DNA of 64,000 nt from UKL13-2 sp043744255 (GTDB lineage: Bacteria > Pseudomonadota > Gammaproteobacteria > Burkholderiales > Usitatibacteraceae), in contig JAYTVA010000075.1 in the NCBI GenBank assembly GCA_043744255.1, positions 1 through 64,000 of the forward strand. Direction: 5' to 3'. Below are positions 23,966 to 32,356 of the stretch, piece by piece (positions within the stretch are counted from its first letter, which is position 1; every line of letters begins with the position of its first letter). The notes below the pieces were generated by a model, which saw only the letters and a program-made list of their open reading frames with translations, was not told where the DNA came from and made no database searches. A program made the position numbers and the translations under genes.

Positions 23966-24670
23966 CTACTTTTTTGCGGGAGCCTTTGCGGGCGCGGCTG
24001 TTGCGGCCGGTTTGTTGGCGGCGCGTGCGTCGGCGATCAGCGCTTCCGCGATCGAGAACAGGCTCTCTGCCCCGGCTGTTTGTTCCACCGAATATTTGCC
24101 GTTCACGACCAACGTTGGTGTGGCTTCGATACGGTAGTCGCCAGCCATTTTTTCGGCGCGGCGGATTTTGCCTTGCACCGAAAATGATTTCTGCACTTCT
24201 TCAAATTTCTTCGGATCAACGCCCTGCTTTTCCAGCCAAGTGTTCAGCGTAGACGGGTTACCGAGCACGATGTTTTCCACGTGGATGGCATCGAATATTT
24301 TTTGCTGCATTTTGTCGGCGAGACCCATTGCCTCGAGCGTGTAGTAGAGCGGAATGCTGGGCACGCCACGATGCGCGGCGGGTACGGGTACACGCACGAA
24401 TTTCACGTCCGCAGGTTGCTTCTTGACCCACGCGTGCAAACGTGGCTCAAGGTGGGCGCAGTGAATGCAGCCGTAGCCAAAAAATTCCAACACTTCAATC
24501 TTGCCGTCGTTCTCAACCGGCTGTGGTGGATTCAGCTTTTTTCCGGCTCGCTGGCTCGCGTCTTGCGCGAACGCACCTACCGCGAATGCCGCGAGGGCAA
24601 CAAACAAAAATGATTTGATCCAGTAAATGGGCAAACGCGTAGATTTTGTGGCGCTCTGCAGGCTGTGCAT
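23966..24670 (-). CDS. dsbA: Thiol:disulfide interchange protein DsbA-like
   Basis: Periplasmic thioredoxin-fold oxidase of 234 residues. A signal peptide (helix FLFVALAAFAVGAFAQ) precedes the DsbA fold. The active site is Cys68-Ile-His-Cys71 in FGYGCIHCAH, where classical DsbA has CPHC. The cis-Pro motif reads ATPTLVV. The protein ends in an Ala/Lys/Pro-rich tail, and the stop is preceded by A-AAA-AAG, a canonical -1 slippery heptamer at 23969-23975. In the -1 frame a 22-codon tail of the same composition continues to a TAA at 23901. The ribosome site AGGACACCATCATG supports the start. Confidence 0.9.
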   Translation of the reverse strand: MHSLQSATKSTRLPIYWIKSFLFVALAAFAVGAFAQDASQRAGKKLNPPQPVENDGKIEVLEFFGYGCIHCAHLEPRLHAWVKKQPADVKFVRVPVPAAHRGVPSIPLYYTLEAMGLADKMQQKIFDAIHVENIVLGNPSTLNTWLEKQGVDPKKFEEVQKSFSVQGKIRRAEKMAGDYRIEATPTLVVNGKYSVEQTAGAESLFSIAEALIADARAANKPAATAAPAKAPAKK

Positions 24671-24704
24671 GATGGTGTCCTGTAAGTGAAATTTGTTCGG
24701 GCAG

Positions 24705-25397
24705 TTATTCCGTTTTTACGACTGCGGCGGCGATTCCGTTTTGAGACAAGGCAGTTTTGATTCTGTTCATTTCGTCCACGCTGCGATAAGGCCCCAACCG
24801 TACCCGATATAACGTGCCTTTATCGGGGAAGTTGACGGTCTTGACCACGGCGTCCAGTCCGGCAAAGGCAATTTTAGCCTTCAAACTTTCTGCGTCACCA
24901 ATGTTTTGAAATGCCCCGGCTTGCAGCATGTAAACCTCCTTGCTGGCCTCTTTGGGGGTGTCTTTCATCGCCTCCTTTGCAGGCACGGGTGCAGCAGGCA
25001 CGTCCTTCGCTGCACTTGGCTTGGCCTCCGGTTTAGTATCCAAACGCGCAATCGGTGGCACCGGGGCTTTGCCGCCCTTGCCATCTTTGCCGGGCAGAAT
25101 GTCGTAAAAATCAAAACGGGGCTTGTCTCCCGCCTTCGCCACCGGCGGCGCGGGCGCAACGCCACCGGGCTGGGTTGCGTCGAATTTGGGTGGGTCGTTG
25201 GCGGACTTTGTGGGCAGGGACTCGACGCCTTTGGCCTTTTCAACAAACGGGGTTGCATGCCGATTCAGCCACATGGCGAAACCCAGCGCGATCAACACGC
25301 CCAACAGCACGCCGATGCCGATGCCGGTGAGCAGCGGGCTCATGCGCGAAACCCATGATGAGGCGCTGTCCCCCGCTGATTGTTTGTAACCCGCCAT
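24705..25397 (-). CDS. SPOR-domain inner-membrane protein
   Basis: Protein of 230 residues with one N-terminal transmembrane helix (residues about 22-45, GIGIGVLLGVLIALGFAMWL). A long Pro/Ala/Lys-rich periplasmic linker follows, then a C-terminal SPOR domain of about 75 residues (YMLQAGAFQNIGDAESLKAKIAF, ending YRVRLGPYRSVDEMN). SPOR domains bind septal peptidoglycan lacking stem peptides, so a role at the division site is likely (FtsN or DedD style). Its start codon overlaps the argS stop (TAATG), so it is coupled to argS, and dsbA follows. Confidence 0.9.
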   Translation of the reverse strand: MAGYKQSAGDSASSWVSRMSPLLTGIGIGVLLGVLIALGFAMWLNRHATPFVEKAKGVESLPTKSANDPPKFDATQPGGVAPAPPVAKAGDKPRFDFYDILPGKDGKGGKAPVPPIARLDTKPEAKPSAAKDVPAAPVPAKEAMKDTPKEASKEVYMLQAGAFQNIGDAESLKAKIAFAGLDAVVKTVNFPDKGTLYRVRLGPYRSVDEMNRIKTALSQNGIAAAVVKTE

Positions 25398-27064
25398 TAC
25401 ATTTTCTCCGGAGCCGACACGCCGACGACGGTCAGGCCATTTTTCAATACCTGCTTGGTCGCCAACACCAGCGACAAGCGCGCGAGTTTCAGCGCCTCAT
25501 CGTCCACCAAAAACCGCTCTGCATTGTAATAAGTGTGCAATTTCGCGGCAAGATCGGCAAGGTACACCGTGACCATGTGCGGCGCGAGTTCGCGTGCGGC
25601 ATTACGCAATGCTTCCGGGAAATCGGCCAGCGCTCGCAGCAAGTCAGATTCGTATTTACTGGTCAGCGGCGAATGATCGACCGTCATCAACGCGGCCTCA
25701 TCGCCGCCCCATTGCGCGAGTACGCTGCAAATACGCGCATGCGCGTATTGCACGTAGTACACCGGATTTTCTTCTGATTTCGAGCGCGCCAGATCGATGT
25801 CAAACGTGAGTTGTGAGTCGGATTTGCGCATCACAAAAAAGTAGCGTGTGGCATCACGACCCACTTCATCGATCAAGTCGCGCAGCGTGACGTAGCTGCC
25901 CGCGCGCTTAGAGATTTTTACTTCCTCGCCACCGCGCATCACGGTAATCATTTGGTGCAGTACATAGTCTGGATAGCCAATAGGCACGCCCATCTCCATC
26001 GCTTGAAGGCCAGCGCGCACGCGTGCCAACGAGCCGTGATGATCTGCGCCCAACTCAACAATCGCGCGACCAAAACCACGCTGCCACTTGCTGACGTGGT
26101 ACGCCACATCGGGCACGAAGTAGGTATACGTGCCGTCGGATTTACGCATCACGCGGTCTTTGTCGTCGCCGTAGTCGGTGGTGCGCAACCACAGCGCGCC
26201 ATCTTGCTCGTAGGTTTTACCATTGGCAATGAGTTGTTTGACAGTGGTGTCCACCGCGTGCGAACTGTAGAGCGATGATTCGAGAAAATATTCGTCGAAC
26301 TCGACGCCGAATGCTTTGAGATCGAGGTCTTGTTCGTTACGTAAATACGCGACGGCAAATTGGCGCACGGCTTCGGCGTCGTCACCCTTTGCGTCGGACG
26401 GAAATTCGTTGGCGTAGCGCTCGGCGATTTCGCGAATGTAATCGCCTTGGTAGCCATCAGCGGGGAATGGGGTGGTGTCGCCCAAGCGTTCACGCAAGCG
26501 CGCCTGTACGGAGAGCGTGAGATTGTTGATCTGCACGCCCGCATCGTTATAGTAAAACTCGCGCGAAACATTCCAGCCTTGCCATTTCAGCAGACGCGCC
26601 AAGGTGTCACCGATGGAGGCCGCGCGCCCGTGGCCGACGTGCAGCGGGCCAGTCGGATTGGCCGATACAAACTCGACCATAACCTTTTTCGTACCGCCTT
26701 CATTACCGCGACCGAACGCATCGGCGCTAGCGAAAATATTTTTAATAACGCGTGTCTCTGCTGCGCGCGACAAACGCACGTTAATAAAACCGGGGCCTGC
26801 GATTTCCGGTACGTTGGCGAGTAGTTCGGACTTCGGCAGTGCAGCAACAATCGCATCGGCGATTTCGCGTGGTTTTTTGCCGAGTTTTTTTGCCAGTTGC
26901 AGCGCGCTATTCACCGCAAAGTGGCCGTGATCCGGGTTCTTGGGCTTTTCGACCTCAATGCGAAAGTCGTCCGTCGCGAGCGCCGGAAACGCGACATGCA
27001 GCGCCGCCTGAAAGAGTTCGGCGACGGCGTTTTTGTTATCGATAAAGGTGGCAGCGGGTGACAT
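25397..27064 (-). CDS. argS: Arginyl-tRNA synthetase
   Basis: Class I aminoacyl-tRNA synthetase of 555 residues. The HIGH-type motif is GPLHVGHGRAA and the KMSKS-type loop is VKISKRAGSYVTLRDL. The N-terminal Add1 tRNA-binding domain (GHFAVNSALQLAK, FINVRLS) is also present, as is the anticodon-binding C-terminus ending LKNGLTVVGVSAPEKM. It charges tRNA-Arg in the cytoplasm. It is the first gene of an operon continuing with the SPOR protein. A TATAAT -10 lies about 27 bp upstream. Confidence 0.97.
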   Translation of the reverse strand: MSPAATFIDNKNAVAELFQAALHVAFPALATDDFRIEVEKPKNPDHGHFAVNSALQLAKKLGKKPREIADAIVAALPKSELLANVPEIAGPGFINVRLSRAAETRVIKNIFASADAFGRGNEGGTKKVMVEFVSANPTGPLHVGHGRAASIGDTLARLLKWQGWNVSREFYYNDAGVQINNLTLSVQARLRERLGDTTPFPADGYQGDYIREIAERYANEFPSDAKGDDAEAVRQFAVAYLRNEQDLDLKAFGVEFDEYFLESSLYSSHAVDTTVKQLIANGKTYEQDGALWLRTTDYGDDKDRVMRKSDGTYTYFVPDVAYHVSKWQRGFGRAIVELGADHHGSLARVRAGLQAMEMGVPIGYPDYVLHQMITVMRGGEEVKISKRAGSYVTLRDLIDEVGRDATRYFFVMRKSDSQLTFDIDLARSKSEENPVYYVQYAHARICSVLAQWGGDEAALMTVDHSPLTSKYESDLLRALADFPEALRNAARELAPHMVTVYLADLAAKLHTYYNAERFLVDDEALKLARLSLVLATKQVLKNGLTVVGVSAPEKM

Positions 27065-27090
27065 GGCAAGTTCGTAAATGTGAGCCGCAC

Positions 27091-27096
27091 ATTATA
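27091..27096 (-). promoter_or_regulatory. -10 element of argS
   Basis: Consensus TATAAT on the minus strand, 26 bp upstream of the argS ATG. The expected -35 position is weak (CTGAGC). Confidence 0.5.
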
Positions 27097-27157
27097 GCGG
27101 GTGCTCGTTGTGCGCTCAGCCGCTGCTAGACACGCGCCGCATCAATGTTCACACCCC

Positions 27158-27189
27158 ACAAAAACAACGGGGCGACCGAAGTCGCCCCG
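27158..27189 (-). terminator. Terminator of the helix-hairpin-helix protein gene
   Basis: A 9-bp GC-rich stem (CGGGGCGAC / GTCGCCCCG) with a TTCG tetraloop on the minus strand is followed by a T-rich tract (TTGTTTTTG). It lies 21 bp past the stop of the gene at 27210. Confidence 0.88.
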
Positions 27190-27209
27190 CTTGACCGAAC
27201 CAAGAAAAA

Positions 27210-27659
27210 TTACTTCTTCATGTCGGCTTTAGCGGCTGGTTCAGCTTTTTTGGCTGGTTCGGCTTTGGCAGCAGGCGCGGCAGCAGCGGCTGGCTTCGAT
27301 TGCTTGGCGATGATCGAATCTTTCACGCCGTTGTAAGTCTTAGCGGGGATGATTTTTTTCTTGGCCAAATCGTCTTTACCGCCGTAGCCGGTTTTGCCAC
27401 GGCCCTTGATGATCTTGTCAGCAAACGCTTCACCAATACCGGGCAGCGCCATCAGTTCTTCTTTGCTGGCCGAGTTGATGTCAACGAGTTCTTTTTTCAC
27501 TTCGGCTTTGGCGGGGGCAGCAGCAGGAGCGGCTGGTGCAGCTTTGGCAGCGGCAGCAGGGGCGGCAGAAGCCGCTTTTGGCGTCTCAGCTTTTTGCGCG
27601 AACGCCGCGCCAGCAACGGCAAACAACGCAGCGGACAACAGGGAAGTCAATTTTTTCAT
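27210..27659 (-). CDS. Secreted helix-hairpin-helix (ComEA-like) protein
   Basis: Protein of 149 residues. The signal peptide MKKLTSLLSAALFAVAGAAFAQ is followed by an Ala/Pro/Lys-rich linker. Next comes one helix-hairpin-helix DNA-binding domain (DINSASKEELMALPGIGEAFADKIIKG), and then a second Ala/Lys-rich tail. The ATG at 27659 has a clear ribosome site (CCAAGGAGAACTTGC), so the upstream frame is not used. ComEA binds incoming DNA in the periplasm during transformation. The domain is similar, but the extra segment with DLAKKKIIPAKTYNGVKDSI resembles the DUF655-type hairpin and not a full ComEA. Its function is therefore only suggested. Confidence 0.82.
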   Translation of the reverse strand: MKKLTSLLSAALFAVAGAAFAQKAETPKAASAAPAAAAKAAPAAPAAAPAKAEVKKELVDINSASKEELMALPGIGEAFADKIIKGRGKTGYGGKDDLAKKKIIPAKTYNGVKDSIIAKQSKPAAAAAPAAKAEPAKKAEPAAKADMKK

Positions 27660-27852
27660 GCAAGTTCTCCTTGGAGATGGTGAGTGAGTTTGATTTGAGT
27701 GAGTTCGCTCGTTAACGCAAACGATAAGGCAAACGCGAATGCGAACGGGCATAAGATACAACGAATGGTGTCGTTGCGGGTTTACATGATGAATTGACAT
27801 CGATGCCCGAAAACCGGCAGACACTGCGCCAAATCCTTCCTACAATCGCTGC

Positions 27853-28893
27853 ATGCATACTCTCCCGCCCCTTGCCGAAGTCACCAAAGCTTTCCTCGCC
27901 TCGGATTCACGTTATGAGGGCATCTTCTTTGTCGCGGTGAAAACAACACGCATTTTTTGCCGCCCCACCTGCAAAGCACGTAAACCGTTTTTGAAAAACG
28001 TCGAGTTTTTCGCGGACAAAAGCGACGCGCTGCACGCGGGCTACCGACCCTGCCTGCGCTGCAAGCCGATGCATACCGTCGCCGAGGTGCCCGCGTTCGT
28101 GGAAAAGCTGAAAGCGCTGGTGGACGCAGATCCGACTGCCCGGTTACGCGAGCGCGATTTACTGGATTTAGGGATCGAACCCACCACCGCGCGCCGCCAA
28201 TTTCAGCGCGCGTTCGGCATGTCGTTCCACGCCTACCAGCGCGCGCGCCGCATGGGCTCGGCACTCGCCACCGTCAGGAAAGGAAGCAACGTGTTAGACA
28301 CCCAATTGGATCATGGCTTTGAATCGTCGAGCGGATTTCGCGAGGCGTTCGCAAAAGTATTCGGCGCCCCGCCTAGCAAAGCGAGTGGCGTCAAATGCCT
28401 CTATGCAAGATGGCTCGATTCCCCACTCGGCCCGATGTTGGCGATTGCCGATGATCGTGGCCTGCATGTGGTGGACTGGGTAGATCGACGAGGACTAGAG
28501 CGCGCAATCGAGCGTTTGCGCGCACGCGAAAAAGCAGCGATTGTGCCGGGCGCGCATCCGGTGCTCGATCAGATTGAACGCGAGTTGCGTGAGTATTTTG
28601 CGGGTACGTTGCTGCAATTCCAGACACCACTGGCACCTTGGGGCACGCCGTTTCAAAACAGCGTGTGGCAACAACTACTCGCCATTCCACGCGGACAAAC
28701 ACGTGCGTATGCCGAGCTTGCGAAGGCGCTCGGCGCGCCCAAAGCCGTACGTGCGGTGGCGCGTGCGAATGGTGATAATTTTCGCGGCGTCATCATTCCC
28801 TGTCATCGCGTAATTGGCAGTGATGGCTCGCTCACGGGGTATGGCGGAGGATTGGCGCGGAAGCAGTGGTTGCTCGATCATGAGCGCGCGTAG
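27853..28893 (+). CDS. ada: Bifunctional transcriptional activator / DNA repair protein Ada
   Basis: Adaptive-response protein of 346 residues with three domains. The N-terminal zinc domain has cysteines 36, 40, 67 and 70 (FCRPTC and CLRC); Cys36 would accept methyl groups from DNA phosphotriesters. A central AraC-type helix-turn-helix has LDLGIEPTTARRQFQRAFGMSFHAYQRARR and a LDHGFESSSGFREAF second helix. The C-terminal O6-methylguanine methyltransferase has its active Cys317 in IIPCHRVIG. Self-methylation turns it into an activator of its own regulon. A TACAAT hexamer lies 6 nt before the ATG, preceded at 17 nt by CAGACA (4 of 6 of a -35), so the transcript may be leaderless. Confidence 0.95.
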   Translation: MHTLPPLAEVTKAFLASDSRYEGIFFVAVKTTRIFCRPTCKARKPFLKNVEFFADKSDALHAGYRPCLRCKPMHTVAEVPAFVEKLKALVDADPTARLRERDLLDLGIEPTTARRQFQRAFGMSFHAYQRARRMGSALATVRKGSNVLDTQLDHGFESSSGFREAFAKVFGAPPSKASGVKCLYARWLDSPLGPMLAIADDRGLHVVDWVDRRGLERAIERLRAREKAAIVPGAHPVLDQIERELREYFAGTLLQFQTPLAPWGTPFQNSVWQQLLAIPRGQTRAYAELAKALGAPKAVRAVARANGDNFRGVIIPCHRVIGSDGSLTGYGGGLARKQWLLDHERA

Positions 28894-28903
28894 TACCGAC
28901 TCT

Positions 28904-29455
28904 CTACTTACCTGCGAGCATCGGCGAGACGGACGCCGCTGCGATCACCAACACCAGCAACCCGAACACAATCCAGACGATGATGGAGGTTTTGTATTTG
29001 ATGTGGGGAGTGGCGGCGATTACGTTGCGATAGTCCGATGAGAACACCATGCGGCCTTGCTTGCCCCAGAGTAGGTACAGGATGTAGGCGCTGATGAGGG
29101 TGCCGATGGGGAAAATCAAAAGCCCTAACGCGCTGCCCAATGTAGCCACGATTCGAGACCATCGTTTCAATTTGCGCAAACCGATGCCGCCCGCTAAGAA
29201 AAAAACACCAAGGACTAACGGCCCCAAAAGTACAACCGCTAAGCCATCACCGTTCAGCGGGTCAGGGAATTTTTCACCCAAACCGACCAACGCCGCCAAT
29301 CCACGAACGAGAGTCAGCATTCCACTAAACACGTACAAGGAACCGACCCCCTGAATCGACGCCTCAGTATTCAGATGCGCCTTGCGAATTGTTTCGTCTT
29401 CGTTGGTGGTTGGCTCAAGGTTAGCCTTTGGCGCAGCGTATGGGTTGTCGGTCAT
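28904..29455 (-). CDS. Uncharacterised four-helix membrane protein (NPYxAP N-terminus)
   Basis: Protein of 183 residues starting MTDNPYAAPKANLE. This NPYxxP opening is seen on many small membrane proteins of unknown function. About four hydrophobic segments follow (around GSLYVFSGMLTLVRGLAALVG, DGLAVVLLGPLVLGVFFLAGGIGL, IVATLGSALGLLIFPIGTLISAYILYLLW and a final helix). Between them lies an LGEKFPDPLNGDG loop. The start is supported by an AAGAGA ribosome site. A longer frame upstream is not needed. No role can be assigned. It converges with ada and follows rtcA on the same strand with a 149-bp gap. Confidence 0.6.
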   Translation of the reverse strand: MTDNPYAAPKANLEPTTNEDETIRKAHLNTEASIQGVGSLYVFSGMLTLVRGLAALVGLGEKFPDPLNGDGLAVVLLGPLVLGVFFLAGGIGLRKLKRWSRIVATLGSALGLLIFPIGTLISAYILYLLWGKQGRMVFSSDYRNVIAATPHIKYKTSIIVWIVFGLLVLVIAAASVSPMLAGK

Positions 29456-29604
29456 TTGTTTCTCTTGAAGGAAAATGCGCAACGCTGTTTGCGCTTTCTC
29501 AATCTTACCCGCGATCTCACGCGCCATTCGCGGAGCAGAAAAAACTGTTGCGTAGTGGCGGCCACCGCCCGAAACCCCGCGTGGATATTGGGGTTTCAGA
29601 CACT

Positions 29605-30630
29605 TCAACCAAACGAAAATTTCACCGCGCGCGCTGCAGTAGGCTCCATCGCAATGTCCACCGCCAAAAATTTCTGAATCACGCCTGCGTTGGTGCGCGC
29701 GTGTTCACTCGCACTCACCGCCGTGAACGAGCCGCTGCCCGCGAGCGCAAACGGAATCATCAATTGGTCGGCGAGATGTTCGCCAACCGCCGCACTCGAA
29801 GCCACATACGCACGCGCCTCACCCACCGCGCGCTTGGCGACTGCCTCAGCGGTGACGCCTTTTTCGCCGAATGCCACGAATACTTCGGTTACGTGTTCAT
29901 GCGCGAGCGTAATCATCGCCACGTTCCCGGGTCCTTGCGAAGGATCGAGGCCGCGAATGCGTAGCTGCTCGGCTGACCACGCCATCGCCGCGCCGATCAC
30001 GTCCAACTCACGTTGCGCCACGCTACCCGCCACGCCTGCGATCACGCTTTCTGCGTAGCCATCGACACGCTCGCCGCGCCAATTGAGGTCAATCGGTGTG
30101 AGCGCTCTTGCGGGTGTGATCGTCGCCGCAAAGCGGCCACCGCCAGCGGGATAGAAACCGTAGCGCTGCAATGCAACCCCGACCGCCACACCCATGCGCG
30201 CGAGCTGCGGCAAGAAGCTGCGCTCAATAAATTCAAACGGCGGTGCCATACCGTTGTGCGTACCGCCTTCAAATGTGACCTTGCTGACGCCATCGGCGAG
30301 CATCAAGGCAGGCAGTACCGTTTGGAAAACCAAGGTGCAGCTTCCGGCGCTGCCGATGGCAAATTTGTATTCGCCTGATTTAACCGTACCCGGCGCGAAG
30401 CTGAGTGAAGTGGAGCCAGTGGCGTTACCTTCTACGGTCGCGCCGCTGATTTCAGTGGCCGCGTTTACCGCAGTCAAATGCTGGCGCAACAATCCCGGCT
30501 TCGGGCGCTTGGCGCGAATGTTGGTGATACGAAACGGGATGCCCGTGACCATGGAGAGCGACAGCGCGGTGCGCAAAATTTGCCCACCGCCTTCGCCGAT
30601 ACTGCCGTCAAGTTCGATTGGCGTTTTCAT
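29605..30630 (-). CDS. rtcA: RNA 3'-terminal phosphate cyclase RtcA
   Basis: Converts an RNA 3'-phosphate into a 2',3'-cyclic phosphate through an adenylylated enzyme intermediate. It has 341 residues. The family motifs ELDGSIGEGGGQILRTALSLS, EGGTHNGMAPPFEF and the C-terminal catalytic-His segment VGEHLADQLMIPFALAGSG are intact. It overlaps the zinc-ribbon gene by 23 bp and lies in the operon rtcB-zinc ribbon-rtcA. With rtcB it forms the RNA-repair pair controlled by RtcR in E. coli. The whole set should be transcribed from the sigma54-type promoter at 33106. Confidence 0.96.
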   Translation of the reverse strand: MKTPIELDGSIGEGGGQILRTALSLSMVTGIPFRITNIRAKRPKPGLLRQHLTAVNAATEISGATVEGNATGSTSLSFAPGTVKSGEYKFAIGSAGSCTLVFQTVLPALMLADGVSKVTFEGGTHNGMAPPFEFIERSFLPQLARMGVAVGVALQRYGFYPAGGGRFAATITPARALTPIDLNWRGERVDGYAESVIAGVAGSVAQRELDVIGAAMAWSAEQLRIRGLDPSQGPGNVAMITLAHEHVTEVFVAFGEKGVTAEAVAKRAVGEARAYVASSAAVGEHLADQLMIPFALAGSGSFTAVSASEHARTNAGVIQKFLAVDIAMEPTAARAVKFSFG

Positions 30631-31024
30631 TTTTCTTTTTCAGTTTTTTGATGATGGCTGCGAATGATGCAGCGCGCGCTTCCGCTTTAGTTGCACGCGC
30701 ACGCGCCCGACATACGCGGCAACGGACTGCGCTCGAAAACAGCGTTCCCTGCCAATTTTCATACCAAAGCTTCTGTTGCTTCGCCGTCCAAATCTCCCGC
30801 GCACCGCAATCGCTGCAAGAGAACGACGAGGGCAAATAGAAACCACGCCGTACAAAATCGGGCTCACCGTAACTGTTATTTGGTCTAAGCGCAGCGACAT
30901 CAACTGATTCGCGATCACCGGCCGAAACTATCAAGTTACGAAATCGGGGAACGTAAATTTTCCTTTGCGCGCGCATCAATCGCTTCTCTTTAATCTCCGC
31001 GCGCCGCTGTTTATTACTTTTCAC
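30608..31024 (-). CDS. Zinc-ribbon domain protein within the rtc operon
   Basis: Basic protein of 138 residues. The middle carries a probable zinc ribbon with two Cys pairs (SCSDCGAREIW and VRCRVCRARAR), resembling the zf-trcl 'probable zinc-ribbon' family. The C-terminus is Lys-rich and helical (KKLKKKNENANRT). The N-terminus, with NKQRRAEIKEKRLMRAQR, is also basic. Such a protein could bind RNA, and its place between rtcB and rtcA suggests it helps RNA repair. I know of no assigned function. It overlaps rtcA by 23 bp and starts 46 bp after rtcB. Confidence 0.75.
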   Translation of the reverse strand: MKSNKQRRAEIKEKRLMRAQRKIYVPRFRNLIVSAGDRESVDVAALRPNNSYGEPDFVRRGFYLPSSFSCSDCGAREIWTAKQQKLWYENWQGTLFSSAVRCRVCRARARATKAEARAASFAAIIKKLKKKNENANRT

Positions 31025-31070
31025 TTACTGCCTCCTTTCCATTCAAAAAACGTGAAAGGAAGCAACCTCG

Positions 31071-32306
31071 CTATCCCTTCACGCACACCACCTGCTTCAA
31101 GGTATGCACCACTTCCACCAAGTCCTGCTGCGCCAACATCACGGCATCAATATCTTTGTAGGCCATCGGGATTTCGTCAATCACGGCGGCGTCCTTACGA
31201 CATTCCACACCAGCGGTGGCACGCGCCTGGTCTTCCAACGTGTAGCGGCGCACGGCCTCGTTACGGCTCATGGCACGACCCGCGCCGTGGCTGCAACTCT
31301 CGAATGATTCGGCATTACCTTTACCGCGCACGATGAACGATTTCGCGCCCATCGAGCCAGGGATAATGCCCATCTCACCCGCGCCCGCACGCACCGCGCC
31401 TTTGCGCGTCACCAGCACGTTTTCACCGAAGTGACGTTCTTCTTGCACATAGTTGTGGTGACAGTTCACCGCTTCGATATGCGTGGCAAACGGCTTCGCG
31501 ATCACCGATTTCACTGCGCCGATCACCGCGACCATCATCGCTTCGCGGTTCAAGCGCGCAAATTTCTGCGCCCAACCCACGGCTTCAAAGTAGTCGTCGA
31601 AGTGCTCGGTGCCTTCGGGGAAATACGCCAAATCTTCATCGGGCAAATTGATAAAGTGACGGCGCATATCCTCTTTGGCTTTTTCGATGAACAAGGTACC
31701 GATGGCGTTACCGACCCCGCGCGAACCCGAGTGCAACATGAACCACACAAAATTCGCCTCGTCGAGACACACCTCAACAAAGTGATTCCCACCACCCAGT
31801 GTTCCAAGATGGCGGTGGTTATTGGTGTTTTTCAAACGCGGGTACTTTTGTGTGATGTGTTCGAAATCCGGAAACAACTCCGCCCAGAACGTATCGACGC
31901 GCGCAGGCGGCTCTTGCCACGAACCTTTGTCGCGCCCACCACCGCCACGATTTTTCGGCGACATACCGTGCGGCACCGCCTTCTCAATCGCCGAACGCAT
32001 CGCCGCCAAACTCTCCGGCAACTCACTCGCGGTCAGGGTCGTTTTGCACGCCATCATCCCGCAACCAATATCCACGCCAACGGCGGCGGGAATAATCGCG
32101 CCCTTGGTCGGGATCACGCTACCGATGGTGGAACCCTTCCCCAAGTGCACGTCTGGCATGGCCGCGATGTGTTTGAAGATGAATGGCAGTTTGGCGGTGT
32201 TGGCGAGCTGCGCTTTGGCGTTATCGCCGACCGGCACGCCGTTGGTCCACATTTTCACGGGACAGCCACCTTCAACATTCATGGTGTTGTAGTTTTCGTT
32301 TTGCAT
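31071..32306 (-). CDS. rtcB: RNA ligase RtcB
   Basis: GTP-dependent RNA ligase of 411 residues that joins 2',3'-cyclic phosphate or 3'-phosphate ends to 5'-OH ends, used in tRNA repair. The metal-binding site has GVDIGCGMMA and HLGKGSTIGSV. Other active-site residues are in LHSGSRGVGN, NCHHNY and the guanylylated-His region SCSHGAGRAMSR. All are intact. The ribosome site AAGGAAACAAAATG supports the start. The gene is downstream of the small membrane protein gene and the tRNA-like RNA, and should be part of the RtcR-controlled transcript. Confidence 0.97.
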   Translation of the reverse strand: MQNENYNTMNVEGGCPVKMWTNGVPVGDNAKAQLANTAKLPFIFKHIAAMPDVHLGKGSTIGSVIPTKGAIIPAAVGVDIGCGMMACKTTLTASELPESLAAMRSAIEKAVPHGMSPKNRGGGGRDKGSWQEPPARVDTFWAELFPDFEHITQKYPRLKNTNNHRHLGTLGGGNHFVEVCLDEANFVWFMLHSGSRGVGNAIGTLFIEKAKEDMRRHFINLPDEDLAYFPEGTEHFDDYFEAVGWAQKFARLNREAMMVAVIGAVKSVIAKPFATHIEAVNCHHNYVQEERHFGENVLVTRKGAVRAGAGEMGIIPGSMGAKSFIVRGKGNAESFESCSHGAGRAMSRNEAVRRYTLEDQARATAGVECRKDAAVIDEIPMAYKDIDAVMLAQQDLVEVVHTLKQVVCVKG

Positions 32307-32356
32307 TTTGTTTCCTTGTTTGTTACTTCAAAATTTCTGACTTGCAGTGTCGGCTG

